Source: Collybiopsis luxurians FD-317 M1 (lineage: Eukaryota > Basidiomycota > Agaricomycetes > Agaricales > Omphalotaceae). From it: a DNA stretch of 64,000 nt. The stretch covers positions 62,001 to 126,000 of the forward strand of contig KN834836.1 in the NCBI GenBank assembly GCA_000827265.1, in the 5' to 3' direction. The notes under the pieces are model-generated. The model was not told the DNA's origin. It saw only the letters and a program-made list of their open reading frames with translations, and did no database searches. Shown here piece by piece: positions 24,628 to 35,840 of the stretch. Each line of letters starts with the position of its first letter. Position 1 is the first letter of the stretch. Made by a program: the position numbers and the translations under genes.

Positions 24628-26600
24628 ATGGTCTCAAAGCACATCGTTTCACATCATAATCCAGTGTGGGGTCTGTATCTCAATGTCCTTGCTCAGCACT
24701 TATTACTCACTATCTTCCTATTACCATTAAACAGGAGCTTACAAGCCTCTCAGTGCTTTTGCTGTGCGCATACTTGAGGGCCGACCAGACGTGCATTTCA
24801 CAGTGTTGATTCAAGGGGGGATGATTTATAAAAAATTCATGCGCGAGCTTGACAAGATGCCCTACGCCCAACTGGACGAAATACGTCCTCGCTTTCAGTG
24901 CGTCCGCATACTGGAGCCTGTGAAATGCCTTGCTGTTTTGATTTTGACTCTTATTACTCCAGCATCATCGATCTGACTGGAAAAGACGTCAACTCTGACG
25001 ATCCGCTTCCAGAATTTGGGGCCGCTTTCGAAGCCCTCCACCATTCAAAATCTGTAACTTGCAAATCAAGTGGCATAGCGATAGAAGGACTTGTTTCGCC
25101 CACTCTTGCCATCATCGATGTAAAGTCTCGCTCCAACTTATATTTGTAGGGTTGATTTAAGTGACAATATCAACAGCCTTTCTCGAGTTATTCCATAGAT
25201 ATCATTCGATCCATCGCGGGGTCCAATTGCTCAGTATTTTCATGGATAACCATTCCTGCTGGGGCAGTTCTGCATCGCTGTGGACCAGAGATATACGGTG
25301 GAGGTGGAGAAATGTCAGTCAAAATTGAAAATGAAGTTGCACATTCTGGAAAAGATGTGACCGAGGTTGCAAAAGAGGTACGTAATTCGTGGAGGGCAAA
25401 TATATCTTATTCTGCTTCTTCGGCGGTCCTATTGCCATTGTAATGTTACAGACTCCTCTCACCCCAGCTTGCAGACAACTTGATAACAGGCAAAACAATC
25501 CATCTGCCTGGAATACCTCCAATGTATGACTACGAATGTTCTCCGCAAGAGGTAAGAGAGAGGCAATGACTCTACCTATCCGAATTGAATCCGTATCCGA
25601 ACAAGGTCCAAAACAAATCAGATTATCTTTTCTTTCTTGCGGCACAGAGATGTCTGAGGACAGGAGATGGCGCATTCTGTGTGTCCTCTTCTGTCTATGA
25701 ACCAGAAGCCATGAAAATTGCCAAAGAATGGATGAAGTTGATGGGGAAGGCATGGTACTCTGTTGGGCCCCTGTCGTTGCCCGACTCACTCCCGCCTACG
25801 CAGGCTCACGACGAACAAGAGCTCTTAGTGATTTCTTTCTTGACTAGAATGCAAAACAAGTTTGGAGAACGATCTGTTTTATTTGTGCGTGGTAACTGAC
25901 CCGTCTGTCTATATAATCCTGGTTTTTACAATCTTGTTAGATATCTTTCGGTACATTCTACTGGCCCGCGCAGCCAGAAAAACTATGGGCAATCATCGAT
26001 GAGCTCATATGCCTTCGAAAGCCCTTCATTTTCGCGCATACATCCCCTCTAGCTCATGTCCCAGAGGAAAAAATGAAGATGATCTCGGAGAGTGGTATCG
26101 GTATAGCAATGAGCTGGTGCCCACAGGAAAAAATTCTCTCTCATCCCGCAACGGGGTGGTTCGTAACTCATGGCGGATGGAATAGTACACAAGAAGCATT
26201 GATTCATCGCGTTCCGGTGTAAGTTCTGATTTGTTTGGATCGAGTTTGAGCTAGCCTGACCGACCGTTGCAGGATCTACTGGCCTTTTGCCTTTGATCAA
26301 CCTTACATTGCAGCTAGGACCTGTCAACATAATGCAGGTTTTGAGTTGATTGAAGTTCGAACAGGAGAAAGAGGAACGCAGAGGCCTTATCGCTTCCAGA
26401 CCTGTACAAAATCCCCGTCGTTTCGTGTTTCAGCAGCACGCCAAGAGCTTAAGCTGTTGCTCCAGCGCATTGAAGGAGAGGAAGGGCAGCGGGTTAGGGC
26501 CAATTTCGAACGTCTCGGTCAGATGATCGACGAGACCTGGAATGAAGGTCATGAAGCTAGAGAAAATCTAGAAGCCTTTCTGCGACGTTTTGTGGATTAA
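24628..26600 (+). CDS. UGT4: GT1-family UDP-glycosyltransferase, array member
   Basis: Eight exons; exon 1 encodes [15 protein letters not shown] and the joint gives WGAYKPL, with Ala at the catalytic-His position (codon 24737-24739). Asp is kept in LAIID before PFSSYSID. The PSPG box carries Cys in place of Ser at its second position ([21 protein letters not shown]), then [14 protein letters not shown] and [13 protein letters not shown]; the usual Asn after DQPY is Ile here. Exon 5 ends YDYECSPQE where its relatives have W at the Cys position. Exons 7 and 8 (from base 25957) are the same as those of UGT5 with no visible difference, because of the tandem duplication. No disabling lesion was seen, but these small substitutions make it the most diverged array member. 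Confidence 0.86.
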
Positions 26601-27121
26601 AAATATCAATGCACTTTTCAGGTCCCGACAAGTCACACGAGCGTTCCTTCTCCGAATACCTGATTTCTTCTGCCATACTATCTCCACACCTATATCTTTT
26701 ACTGCTTGGTTTCTTCTCGCCCCTTCCAACTCTTTGCAGCCCGAATGAAATCATTCCCCCCAGCGGGCGCCAAAGTAGTCAAGGTCTATATGAATTTTTG
26801 AGGACAGTGTCCGAGTCGAAAAAACATACTTTCGTACGGCTTATGACGAAAACGCACGTTGCTCTTGAAATAATATATCAACTTCGAGGCCGGTTCCTAT
26901 TCACCTCTTCATTACTGTCTTTTACATATGCACGTCGCCTTTGAAAGAGAGCGTGCACTCTATTGAACACCTTGTGAACATGTATACGCCACCATTTCAA
27001 TCTTTTATAAAGCTGCAGCAAGCGAAGTGTCAAAGGTGACCATGAGTTATAAATATTGAGACGTCGACGATTCCTTCCGAATCTCTCCACCCACTAGCCG
27101 ACCTACTCGAATCTACGTGCC
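26601..27121. promoter_or_regulatory. UGT4-UGT5 spacer (copy A)
   Basis: A 521-base spacer repeated without visible change at 29073-29593. It includes TATAAAG near 27006 and the TATAAATA box at 27048. No gene is supported. Confidence 0.5.
27048..27055 (+). promoter_or_regulatory. TATA-like box before UGT5
   Basis: TATAAATA 67-74 bases before the UGT5 start codon, in the duplicated spacer. Confidence 0.55.
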
Positions 27122-29072
27122 ATGGTTGTAAAACATATCGTTGCCCATTTCGATCCAGTGTGGGGTCTGTATCCTAATGTTGCCGCGTAGTCCTTAAAAC
27201 TGATCTCAGCATGCAGCAGCCTACAAGCCTCTGAGTGCTCTCGCCGTGCGTATACTCGAGAGCCGACCAGATGTGCACTTTACAGTGTTGATCGAAGGGG
27301 GAATGATGTACAAAAAATTCAGGCGTGAGCTTGACAAAATGCCCCACGAACAATTGAGCAAAATACGTTCTTACCTTCAGTATGTCCATTACACTATTAA
27401 ATATCGATGATTCAGCTTTAGAAATTTACTCAGGCTTCAGCGTCATCGATCTCACTGGAAAAAACATCAGTCTCGGCGAACCTGTTCCAGAATTCGCCCC
27501 AGCTTTCGAGGCTCTCTACTTTTCGAAATCTGTTACTTGTAAATCAAGCGGCGTAGTTATAGAGGGACTTGTCCCGCCCTCGATCGTCATCGTTGATGTA
27601 AGGATTCTTTCCTTCCTTCCTATATGGGTAGAATTGTTTTAAGACTTAATGTTTCCAGCCTTTCTCGAATTATATTATAGACACTATCCGCTCCATCGCA
27701 GGTTATAGTTGCTTCTTATTCAGTTGGATGTGCCTTCCTGCTGGAGCAATTTTGTATCGCTGTGGACCGGAAGAGTGCGGTGGAGGTGGGGACATGTCTG
27801 CAAAAATTGAAGCCGAAGTTGCACATACTGGAAAAGATGCGGCCGAGGCTGCGAAAGAGGTAGGAAGACTCGTGAGGGCGGCATATATACACATGATTCA
27901 TCCATTCTTCCCTCTCTGCAGCTTTTTGATAACATGATCACAGGAAAAGTCATCAGTTTGCCTGGGGTACCTCCGATGTATGACTACGAGTGGTATCCGC
28001 AAGAGGTAAGAGGGGCCCCGCCCTAAGAAATTAATAATTATGAATCTGCGCCGCACTCTTATATTCAAATCCATATCCGAAAAGGTCCAATTCAAATCGG
28101 ATAATCTTCTTTTTCTTGCAGGACAGAGAATCTGGAAGATGGTAGATGGAATAATCTGCGTGTCCTCTTCTGTTTACGAGCCGGAAGCTATAAAAGTAGC
28201 CAAAGAATGGACAGAGTCGATGGGGAAGGCATGGTATACTGTCGGGCCCTTGTCGTTGCCCGACTCGCTCCCGCCTACGCAGGCTCATGACGAGCAAGAG
28301 CTCCTAGTGATTTCTTTTTTGAACAGAATGCAAGACGAATTTGGAGAACGATCTGTTTTATTTGTGCGTAGTAAACCACCCGTCTGTTTATAAATTCTTA
28401 CAAGCTTGGTAGATATCTTTCGGTACAATCTACTGGCCCGCGCAGCCAGAAAAACTATGGGCAATCATCGATGAGCTCATATGCCTTCGAAAGCCCTTCA
28501 TTTTCGCGCATACATCCCCTCTAGCTCATGTCCCAGAGGAAAAAATGAAGATGATCTCGGAGAGTGGTATCGGTATAGCAATGAGCTGGTGCCCACAGGA
28601 AAAAATTCTCTCTCATCCCGCAACGGGGTGGTTCGTAACTCATGGCGGATGGAATAGTACACAAGAAGCATTGATTCATCGCGTTCCGGTGTAAGTTCTG
28701 ATTTGTTTGGATCGAGTTTGAGCTAGCCTGACCGACCGTTGCAGGATCTACTGGCCTTTTGCCTTTGATCAACCTTACATTGCAGCTAGGACCTGTCAAC
28801 ATAATGCAGGTTTTGAGTTGATTGAAGTTCGAACAGGAGAAAGAGGAACGCAGAGGCCTTATCGCTTCCAGACCTGTACAAAATCCCCGTCGTTTCGTGT
28901 TTCAGCAGCACGCCAAGAGCTTAAGCTGTTGCTCCAGCGCATTGAAGGAGAGGAAGGGCAGCGGGTTAGGGCCAATTTCGAACGTCTCGGTCAGATGATC
29001 GACGAGACCTGGAATGAAGGTCATGAAGCTAGAGAAAATCTAGAAGCCTTTCTGCGACGTTTTGTGGATTAA
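27122..29072 (+). CDS. UGT5: hybrid GT1-family UDP-glycosyltransferase
   Basis: Eight exons. Exon 1 encodes [15 protein letters not shown]; the joint to exon 2 gives [11 protein letters not shown] if the splice acceptor is at 27216, so Ala replaces the catalytic His (codon 27219-27221) and Ala also replaces the preceding Gly. Asp is kept in VIVD before PFSNYIID. Exons 1-6 match UGT6 and exons 7-8 match UGT4, the switch lying within the 73-base shared stretch beginning at 28429. The frame is continuous across the switch, so the hybrid should make a full-length protein. It combines one paralogue's acceptor-side half with another's donor-side PSPG box ([21 protein letters not shown]). Two other residues in exon 2, Glu in LIEGGMM and Arg in KKFRRELD, differ from UGT2-UGT4. 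Confidence 0.86.
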
Positions 29073-29593
29073 AAATATCAATGCACTTTTCAGGTCCCGA
29101 CAAGTCACACGAGCGTTCCTTCTCCGAATACCTGATTTCTTCTGCCATACTATCTCCACACCTATATCTTTTACTGCTTGGTTTCTTCTCGCCCCTTCCA
29201 ACTCTTTGCAGCCCGAATGAAATCATTCCCCCCAGCGGGCGCCAAAGTAGTCAAGGTCTATATGAATTTTTGAGGACAGTGTCCGAGTCGAAAAAACATA
29301 CTTTCGTACGGCTTATGACGAAAACGCACGTTGCTCTTGAAATAATATATCAACTTCGAGGCCGGTTCCTATTCACCTCTTCATTACTGTCTTTTACATA
29401 TGCACGTCGCCTTTGAAAGAGAGCGTGCACTCTATTGAACACCTTGTGAACATGTATACGCCACCATTTCAATCTTTTATAAAGCTGCAGCAAGCGAAGT
29501 GTCAAAGGTGACCATGAGTTATAAATATTGAGACGTCGACGATTCCTTCCGAATCTCTCCACCCACTAGCCGACCTACTCGAATCTACGTGCC
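29073..29593. promoter_or_regulatory. UGT5-UGT6 spacer (copy B)
   Basis: Second copy of the 521-base spacer at 26601-27121. It supplies UGT6 with what appears to be the same promoter sequence as UGT5, with a TATAAATA box at 29520-29527. Confidence 0.5.
29520..29527 (+). promoter_or_regulatory. TATA-like box before UGT6
   Basis: TATAAATA 67-74 bases before the UGT6 start codon; duplicate of the box before UGT5. Confidence 0.55.
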
Positions 29594-31544
29594 ATGGTTG
29601 TAAAACATATCGTTGCCCATTTCGATCCAGTGTGGGGTCTGTATCCTAATGTTGCCGCGTAGTCCTTAAAACTGATCTCAGCATGCAGCAGCCTACAAGC
29701 CTCTGAGTGCTCTCGCCGTGCGTATACTCGAGAGCCGACCAGATGTGCACTTTACAGTGTTGATCGAAGGGGGAATGATGTACAAAAAATTCAGGCGTGA
29801 GCTTGACAAAATGCCCCACGAACAATTGAGCAAAATACGTTCTTACCTTCAGTATGTCCATTACACTATTAAATATCGATGATTCAGCTTTAGAAATTTA
29901 CTCAGGCTTCAGCGTCATCGATCTCACTGGAAAAAACATCAGTCTCGGCGAACCTGTTCCAGAATTCGCCCCAGCTTTCGAGGCTCTCTACTTTTCGAAA
30001 TCTGTTACTTGTAAATCAAGCGGCGTAGTTATAGAGGGACTTGTCCCGCCCTCGATCGTCATCGTTGATGTAAGGATTCTTTCCTTCCTTCCTATATGGG
30101 TAGAATTGTTTTAAGACTTAATGTTTCCAGCCTTTCTCGAATTATATTATAGACACTATCCGCTCCATCGCAGGTTATAGTTGCTTCTTATTCAGTTGGA
30201 TGTGCCTTCCTGCTGGAGCAATTTTGTATCGCTGTGGACCGGAAGAGTGCGGTGGAGGTGGGGACATGTCTGCAAAAATTGAAGCCGAAGTTGCACATAC
30301 TGGAAAAGATGCGGCCGAGGCTGCGAAAGAGGTAGGAAGACTCGTGAGGGCGGCATATATACACATGATTCATCCATTCTTCCCTCTCTGCAGCTTTTTG
30401 ATAACATGATCACAGGAAAAGTCATCAGTTTGCCTGGGGTACCTCCGATGTATGACTACGAGTGGTATCCGCAAGAGGTAAGAGGGGCCCCGCCCTAAGA
30501 AATTAATAATTATGAATCTGCGCCGCACTCTTATATTCAAATCCATATCCGAAAAGGTCCAATTCAAATCGGATAATCTTCTTTTTCTTGCAGGACAGAG
30601 AATCTGGAAGATGGTAGATGGAATAATCTGCGTGTCCTCTTCTGTTTACGAGCCGGAAGCTATAAAAGTAGCCAAAGAATGGACAGAGTCGATGGGGAAG
30701 GCATGGTATACTGTCGGGCCCTTGTCGTTGCCCGACTCGCTCCCGCCTACGCAGGCTCATGACGAGCAAGAGCTCCTAGTGATTTCTTTTTTGAACAGAA
30801 TGCAAGACGAATTTGGAGAACGATCTGTTTTATTTGTGCGTAGTAAACCACCCGTCTGTTTATAAATTCTTACAAGCTTGGTAGATATCTTTCGGTACAA
30901 TCTACTGGCCCGCGCAGCCAGAAAAACTATGGGCAATCATCGATGAGCTCATATGCCTTCGAAAGCCCTTCATCTTCGCGCATACATCCCCACTAGCTCA
31001 TATCCCAGAGGAAAAAATGAAGATGATCTCGGAGAGTGGTATCGGTATGGCAATGAGCTGGTGCCCACAGGAAAAGATCCTCTCTCATCCCGCAACGGGA
31101 TGGTTTGTCACTCATGGTGGATGGAATAGTACACAAGAAGCATTGATCCATCGCGTTCCGGTGTAAGTTCTGATTTGTTTGGATTGAGTTTGAGCTAACC
31201 TGATCGACTATTGCAGGATCTACTGGCCTTTTGCCTTTGATCAACCTTATAATGCAGCCAGGACCTGTCGGCATAATGCAGGATTTGAACTGATCGAAGT
31301 TCGAACGGGAGAAAGAGGGACACGGAGGCCTTATCGATTCCAGGATGATACGCAGCTTCCTTCATTTACCCTTTCTGCAGCCCGTGAAGAGTTCAAATTG
31401 TTGCTGCAGCGCATACAAGGGGATGAAGGACTCCAGGTCAGGGCCAATTTCGAACACCTTGATCGGATGATGGACGAAACCTGGCATGAGGGTCATGAAG
31501 CTAATGAGAATTTAGAAGCTTTTCTGCAGCGATTTATAGATTGA
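29594..31544 (+). CDS. UGT6: GT1-family UDP-glycosyltransferase, last of the array
   Basis: Eight exons. Exons 1-6 are the same as UGT5, including Ala at the catalytic-His position (codon 29691-29693). From base 30974 it departs from UGT4/UGT5. Its PSPG box reads [48 protein letters not shown], and so keeps the Asn that UGT4 and UGT5 have replaced by Ile. The end of the protein ([20 protein letters not shown]) is nearer to UGT3 than to UGT4. I read this gene as the parent of the UGT5 N-terminal half. It ends 85 bases before the convergent stop codon of the HPM1-like gene. No lesions seen. Confidence 0.88.
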
Positions 31545-31629
31545 AAATTTAAATTTTCTCGAAATATTTGCTGAACTAAATCATCGAAATTCCTGCTTTT
31601 GCAAAGTTCCGCCATCCCGACATACAGTA

Positions 31630-33069
31630 TTACCAAATCACACGAGCAATTTTCCTCCCAACTCCTGTCTTCTTCTCCCATACAATATCCACCTCTGCGT
31701 CTTTATGCTGCTCACTTCCGTCTCGTCCCTTCCAGCTCTTTACAGCCTGAATAAAATCATCCATCCCCCCACCGACGCCAAAATAGAACACTTTTGCTGC
31801 GACGAGGATAAGTGGAGAATGGGATGAGATAGTCTGTGAGATAGACATTTTGGATAGTCGCTCTGAAGACGAGTCAACAGAAGGAGGAGGATGAGTAGCG
31901 CTCCAGATGACATCAATCAAATCTGGGACATTTTCCGTCCGATAAATGGTTTCTGAAGTCAAGACGATATCGTATCTTCCTAGATCTCCTCTTGAGGCGT
32001 CGTTACTGTCGAGTATTTGATCCTGAAAATTCTTCCAAGAGCCCCCAAAGAACTTGATTTCTACGCCATACTCTTGTAAGGATTTGAAAAAGGCATCTCT
32101 GAGCGCAGGAGTGATAGGGAGGTCACCGGTAGAGTTGGGATTGGGTTCGGGGTATTCTAGGGGGTCTGCGGTATCGTCTTCCTCAAAAGCCGAGTCAGTA
32201 GAGGATCTTTGAGATGACAGGAAAGGTGCCGAAGCTGGTGACATGTCTGGAGGGGTTAAGGGTTAGAAGCCACCGAGGCTCGGAGATGAAACCCGACAGG
32301 AGGGGCTTACACCAAGCTAATACCGCATTCGGGAACGTTACCAGCTCTAGAGCAGATGGATTGTAGTCTTGTACGTGTATCGCAGTTTTCAAGCGTGATG
32401 TTGGAGGAGATGTGAATATTTTGTGCAGCAGGTATATTGAAGGGACACCTGTACCACACCCTAGCTACAAAACGTCAAAAAATCACAACCTGGATTCATT
32501 GAATAGACACGCGGGGCGTACCTCCAACACGCGCTTCCCTTCCAAACCGCCTTCTGTCAAAATTTCGCTTAAATGATCGACGAGGTCCACACTGCACTCC
32601 CATGTCTTCAAACCGCCTTCATATACACCGGGGACTAAATCTGAAGGTGTATCAAGAAATTGCAGTCTCGGATCTGTCGCTGTACTTTCAATGGCTTCCG
32701 GAGAACCTTTATCCTCCGAAATGACTTGAAATCGGGCATCGAATAGGTCCCTTCGTGAGATATAGTACTTTTGGTCACTGCTCGGAGATGATATTGGGAT
32801 TTCGAGAGGGGAAAACGATATTTGGGTCGGAAGAGCACTGAGCTATCCTTGAAGGGAGAAATTGAAGCTCGACTCGGCTACACGCGGGGAAAAAGACTCA
32901 CCAAATGATCTATATTTAGCTCTACGAACATTCCATCTGTGATGAGAGCTCCTGTCTGTTCCACAGATATTTTTTCAGGCAGGTTGGGATGTTCTTTTTG
33001 TAGGTTCAGCAAGGAATCGATATCGGTGTCGATATCCGCTTGATCTAAATCGAAATCGAATTTAAACAT
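31630..33069 (-). CDS. HPM1: Histidine protein methyltransferase 1 (HPM1/METTL18-like)
   Basis: An S-adenosylmethionine-dependent methyltransferase; yeast Hpm1 and human METTL18 methylate a histidine of ribosomal protein uL3. The start at 33069 gives MFKFDFDL, the usual opening of the family. It is followed by a conserved YYISRRDLFDARFQVI block, VPGVYEGGLKTWECSVDL, and the SAM-binding GCGTGVPSIYLL (near 32460). Next are VQDYNPSALELVTFPN, GRYDIVLTSETIYRTEN, and the C-terminal AAKVFYFGVGGGMDDF, all in the family order. An inserted Ser/Pro-rich stretch lies between the VQDYNP and GRYDIV motifs. Five or so exons. It shares a 279-base divergent promoter with the PIN-like transporter. Confidence 0.9.
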
Positions 33070-33348
33070 GGTCGAGCTGGCTGTAGGGTTCTGTACGTGT
33101 CAAACGGAGCTGAATCAGTGTTGATTGAGCCCGCGGCCAGTCTGTGATTCGCAGATGTCGGGGAGCCACCGCATGGAAGCCTTGTCGCACGCTGTCGACC
33201 GAAAATGGACACGGAAAATTGCCGGACCGCTCTACATTTTCGCGATAAAGTACTGCCGCAGAGGCCTCGGAAATTCTCAGTTCACTTGAACTCCCAACTT
33301 TTACCCTCCCCACCTCCGCATTTTCCCCTCTTTCATTGACGACGAACG
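33070..33348. promoter_or_regulatory. Bidirectional promoter, HPM1-like / PIN-like transporter
   Basis: Only 279 bases separate two divergent start codons, so the promoters must overlap or be shared. A pyrimidine-rich tract lies just before the transporter start. Confidence 0.6.
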
Positions 33349-35477
33349 ATGGTCGCTGCGGGTGCTATTATTTGGATTTCGGTTCGCCCTCTCATCCGAC
33401 TGTGCGTCGATGGATTTTTTTTGGCTCCTATTTACAATAATGCTCATTATCGCGTTCATCAGGTTCATCTGCGTAACCTGCGGCTTCGTACTCACAAAAG
33501 CAGATCTCTTCCCTGTCCTTGCATCTCGTACATTAGGACAAGTCATCCTGGTTCGAATTCTCGCCAAGAGACTTGTTTGTTACTGATCTTTCCACAGAAT
33601 GTCACCCTCCCCAGTCTCATGTTCTCAAAAATGGTTCCAGCCTTCACGCCGGAGAATATTGGCGCTCTAGGTACACTTTGGAAGTTTATTTCTCAGTGCT
33701 GTACTCATCTTCACCTTTTTCCCTCGTCCTCCTTTTTTCCCTCGTTGATTGCTACACTCCCGATGTGATAGGCCCTCTTGTCCTCGTGGCTGTTATCTAC
33801 GAGGTGTTAGGTGTTTTCATGGCATGGATCTGCAAGACCTTTTTCTGGGTACCACATCGCTTCAGGTACGGTATACTGGTAGCAGGAGGATGGGGAAATG
33901 TTGGTGATATTCGTAAGTGGCTTCAACCTGGCTCTCATACGCGTTCATATGTTGATTTTGGATAACACCTAGCAACATCTGTTATCATGAGTATCACAGG
34001 AGCCGCGCCATTCGGTGGATCAGACCAAACGCTCTCCGTGGCTTACATTTCGGCGTTCATCTTGGTGTACATGGTAACATCTATTTTCGGGATCTTAACA
34101 TCTATTTGACTGAGATGTTTGACTGGTAGATTACTCTGTTTCCTATGGGAGCTCATTACCTGGTCCTTCAAGACTTTGTTGGCCCAGAAGTGGAAAATTA
34201 CGAGGTACAAGAGCAGGTTCGTGAGAAGCGCAAAGTCTTGCTGTACGGTTGGCCGAAGGCCCTCCTTCGACTGTGCCGGCGGCAAAGCATGTCAACAAAA
34301 GAAGATCCTGATCCTGAAAACCAATCTTCCACCGGTCAATACACTCCCGAAAAAGAGCAAGAACAGTCGCCATCTTTCGCCATTCGCCCACGCTCTCACA
34401 ATAAGCGCGTATCATTCCTGAACAATTCCAACTCTAATAACTTAGACCATCATCGGACTTACGAAGATCATGAACTGGACGCTACCACCGCAGTACCCAC
34501 AGACGGAGCGGCCCAAAGCCACATTGCGTCTCCCGCCCCAACTGTCACTGCGCACGATTTTGAATACGAAAACCCTCGCGAAAAAGATAGTTCTCCCAGA
34601 AGTATTTCTGGTGAATTAGAGAAAACAGAACCTCCGCCACCACTAACAGAAAGCCAACGTCGACGAAAACGTATACTTGCAAAAACCAAAGTAGCAATTA
34701 AATCCCTTTTCAACCCTTGCTCGATAACCATGATCGTCGCAATCCCCATCGCTCTCATCGCCCCACTCAAAGGTCTCTTCACCCCAACATCAAATGCAAG
34801 CATCCCGAATGCCCCAGACGGCGAGCCTCCTCTAGCCTTCATTCTCGATTTTGCAAATTTCATGGGTGCCGCTTCCGTCCCGCTGGGATTGATCTGCTTG
34901 GGATCCGCCCTGGCGAGGTTGAATGTACCCAGGAGCGAATGGTCGAAATTACCCACCGGGGCTATCTTTTCTCTCGCCGTTCTCAAAATGGTGGTTTCTC
35001 CGGTCATTGGCGTAGTGATGACGATTGGGTTGACGAGTGCCGGCGTCATTTCGAAGGAAGATAAGGTGTTACAATTTGTTTGCATGTGAGTCCGCCGCCG
35101 AGCGGGATATGTCGTTTCGGTACTTACGTTTCCCGCCGGGTCTGATCGCATCTCTCGGATAGGTTCTTCTCGTGTCTTCCGACAGCTACCACGCAGGCAT
35201 GTCAAAGTCTCGAGTCACCGTGTTGTTTTAGCTTTTGACATTGCGTGGGCTTTTTTTTTTACATAGGTCTATCTTACCCAAGTCTATAGCGGAACTGGGT
35301 CTGCGGAGTTCCTATCACCCTTCTTGTTACCGCAGGTAAGTCGGTTTCCGTGCTTCCATTCAAAACTTTGTTTGATATTGCGACCTTCCGTTGACGTTTT
35401 TTCTGCTTTTGCAGTATTTCCTGATGTTCTTCTCCATGACCGGTCTCACAGCATATTCGCTTGCCTATCTCTTTTGA
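33349..35477 (+). CDS. Auxin efflux carrier (PIN-like / ECM3) family membrane transporter
   Basis: A polytopic protein of the Mem_trans family; fungal members such as yeast Ecm3 are membrane proteins of unclear substrate. The N-terminal half contains the conserved NVTLPSLMFSKMVPAFTPEN, the helix WVPHRFRYGILVAGGWGN, and SVIMSITGAAPFGGSDQT. A long hydrophilic loop (about residues 200-340, Ser/Glu/His-rich) separates two membrane halves. The second half has IKSLFNPCSITMIVAIPIALI, then FILDFANFMGAASVPLGLICLG, and ends FFSMTGLTAYSLAYLF. The exons after 35085 join through short introns: FFSCLPTATTQ, then VYLTQVYSGTGSAEFLSPFLL, then YFLMFF. The start at 33349 is the first Met leading into the first exon, which ends at a GTGCGT donor. 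Confidence 0.85.
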
Positions 35478-35840
35478 TCCACGAGCGCTGAGGGCTTTTT
35501 GATGAACGGTGATATTGTTGCTACGATTTTTGACTTGCTTTGTGTATGAGTTATTTAGATTTTGTGGGCGGACTCCGCGTAGACCTACTGCAGTTATACG
35601 GCTTTGATTTTTCTTGTTCGGTTATATATCGCTATCGCTAAACTACATAGTTTATAAACGTTGAACGTTGTCGGCTCAGTCAAGTGACAGGATGTGGATA
35701 GGTGATACCGTCTGGTACTCGACGAGTCCACACGCCCCGAGTCTGACTTCAAGAATTCATAACGTTCATAGACATAAAACATGCAATGGATTAGATACAA
35801 GTGAATTACCAAATTCGAAACAGAATCTCATTACTTATGA
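35478..35840. other. Convergent spacer
   Basis: 3' ends of the transporter and the minus-strand zinc-finger gene. I see nothing else here. Confidence 0.45.

Larger units (their letters stand above)
25957..30973. repeat. Tandem duplication, 2,472-base unit, just over two copies
   Basis: Bases 25957-28501 and 28429-30973 match with no difference that I could find by eye, at a constant offset of 2,472. The first mismatch to the left is T at 25956 against A at 28428; the first to the right is T at 28502 against C at 30974. The two copies overlap by 73 bases, and those 73 bases occur three times (starting at 25957, 28429 and 30901), each inside exon 7 of a UGT gene. The unit runs from within exon 7 of one gene through exon 8, the intergenic spacer and exons 1-6 of the next gene. 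This is the signature of unequal crossing-over between exon 7 copies. Confidence 0.93.

Noticed and set aside
10460..31544. A secondary-metabolite biosynthetic cluster
   Set aside because: No polyketide synthase, peptide synthetase, terpene synthase or P450 is present, and housekeeping genes interrupt the UGTs.
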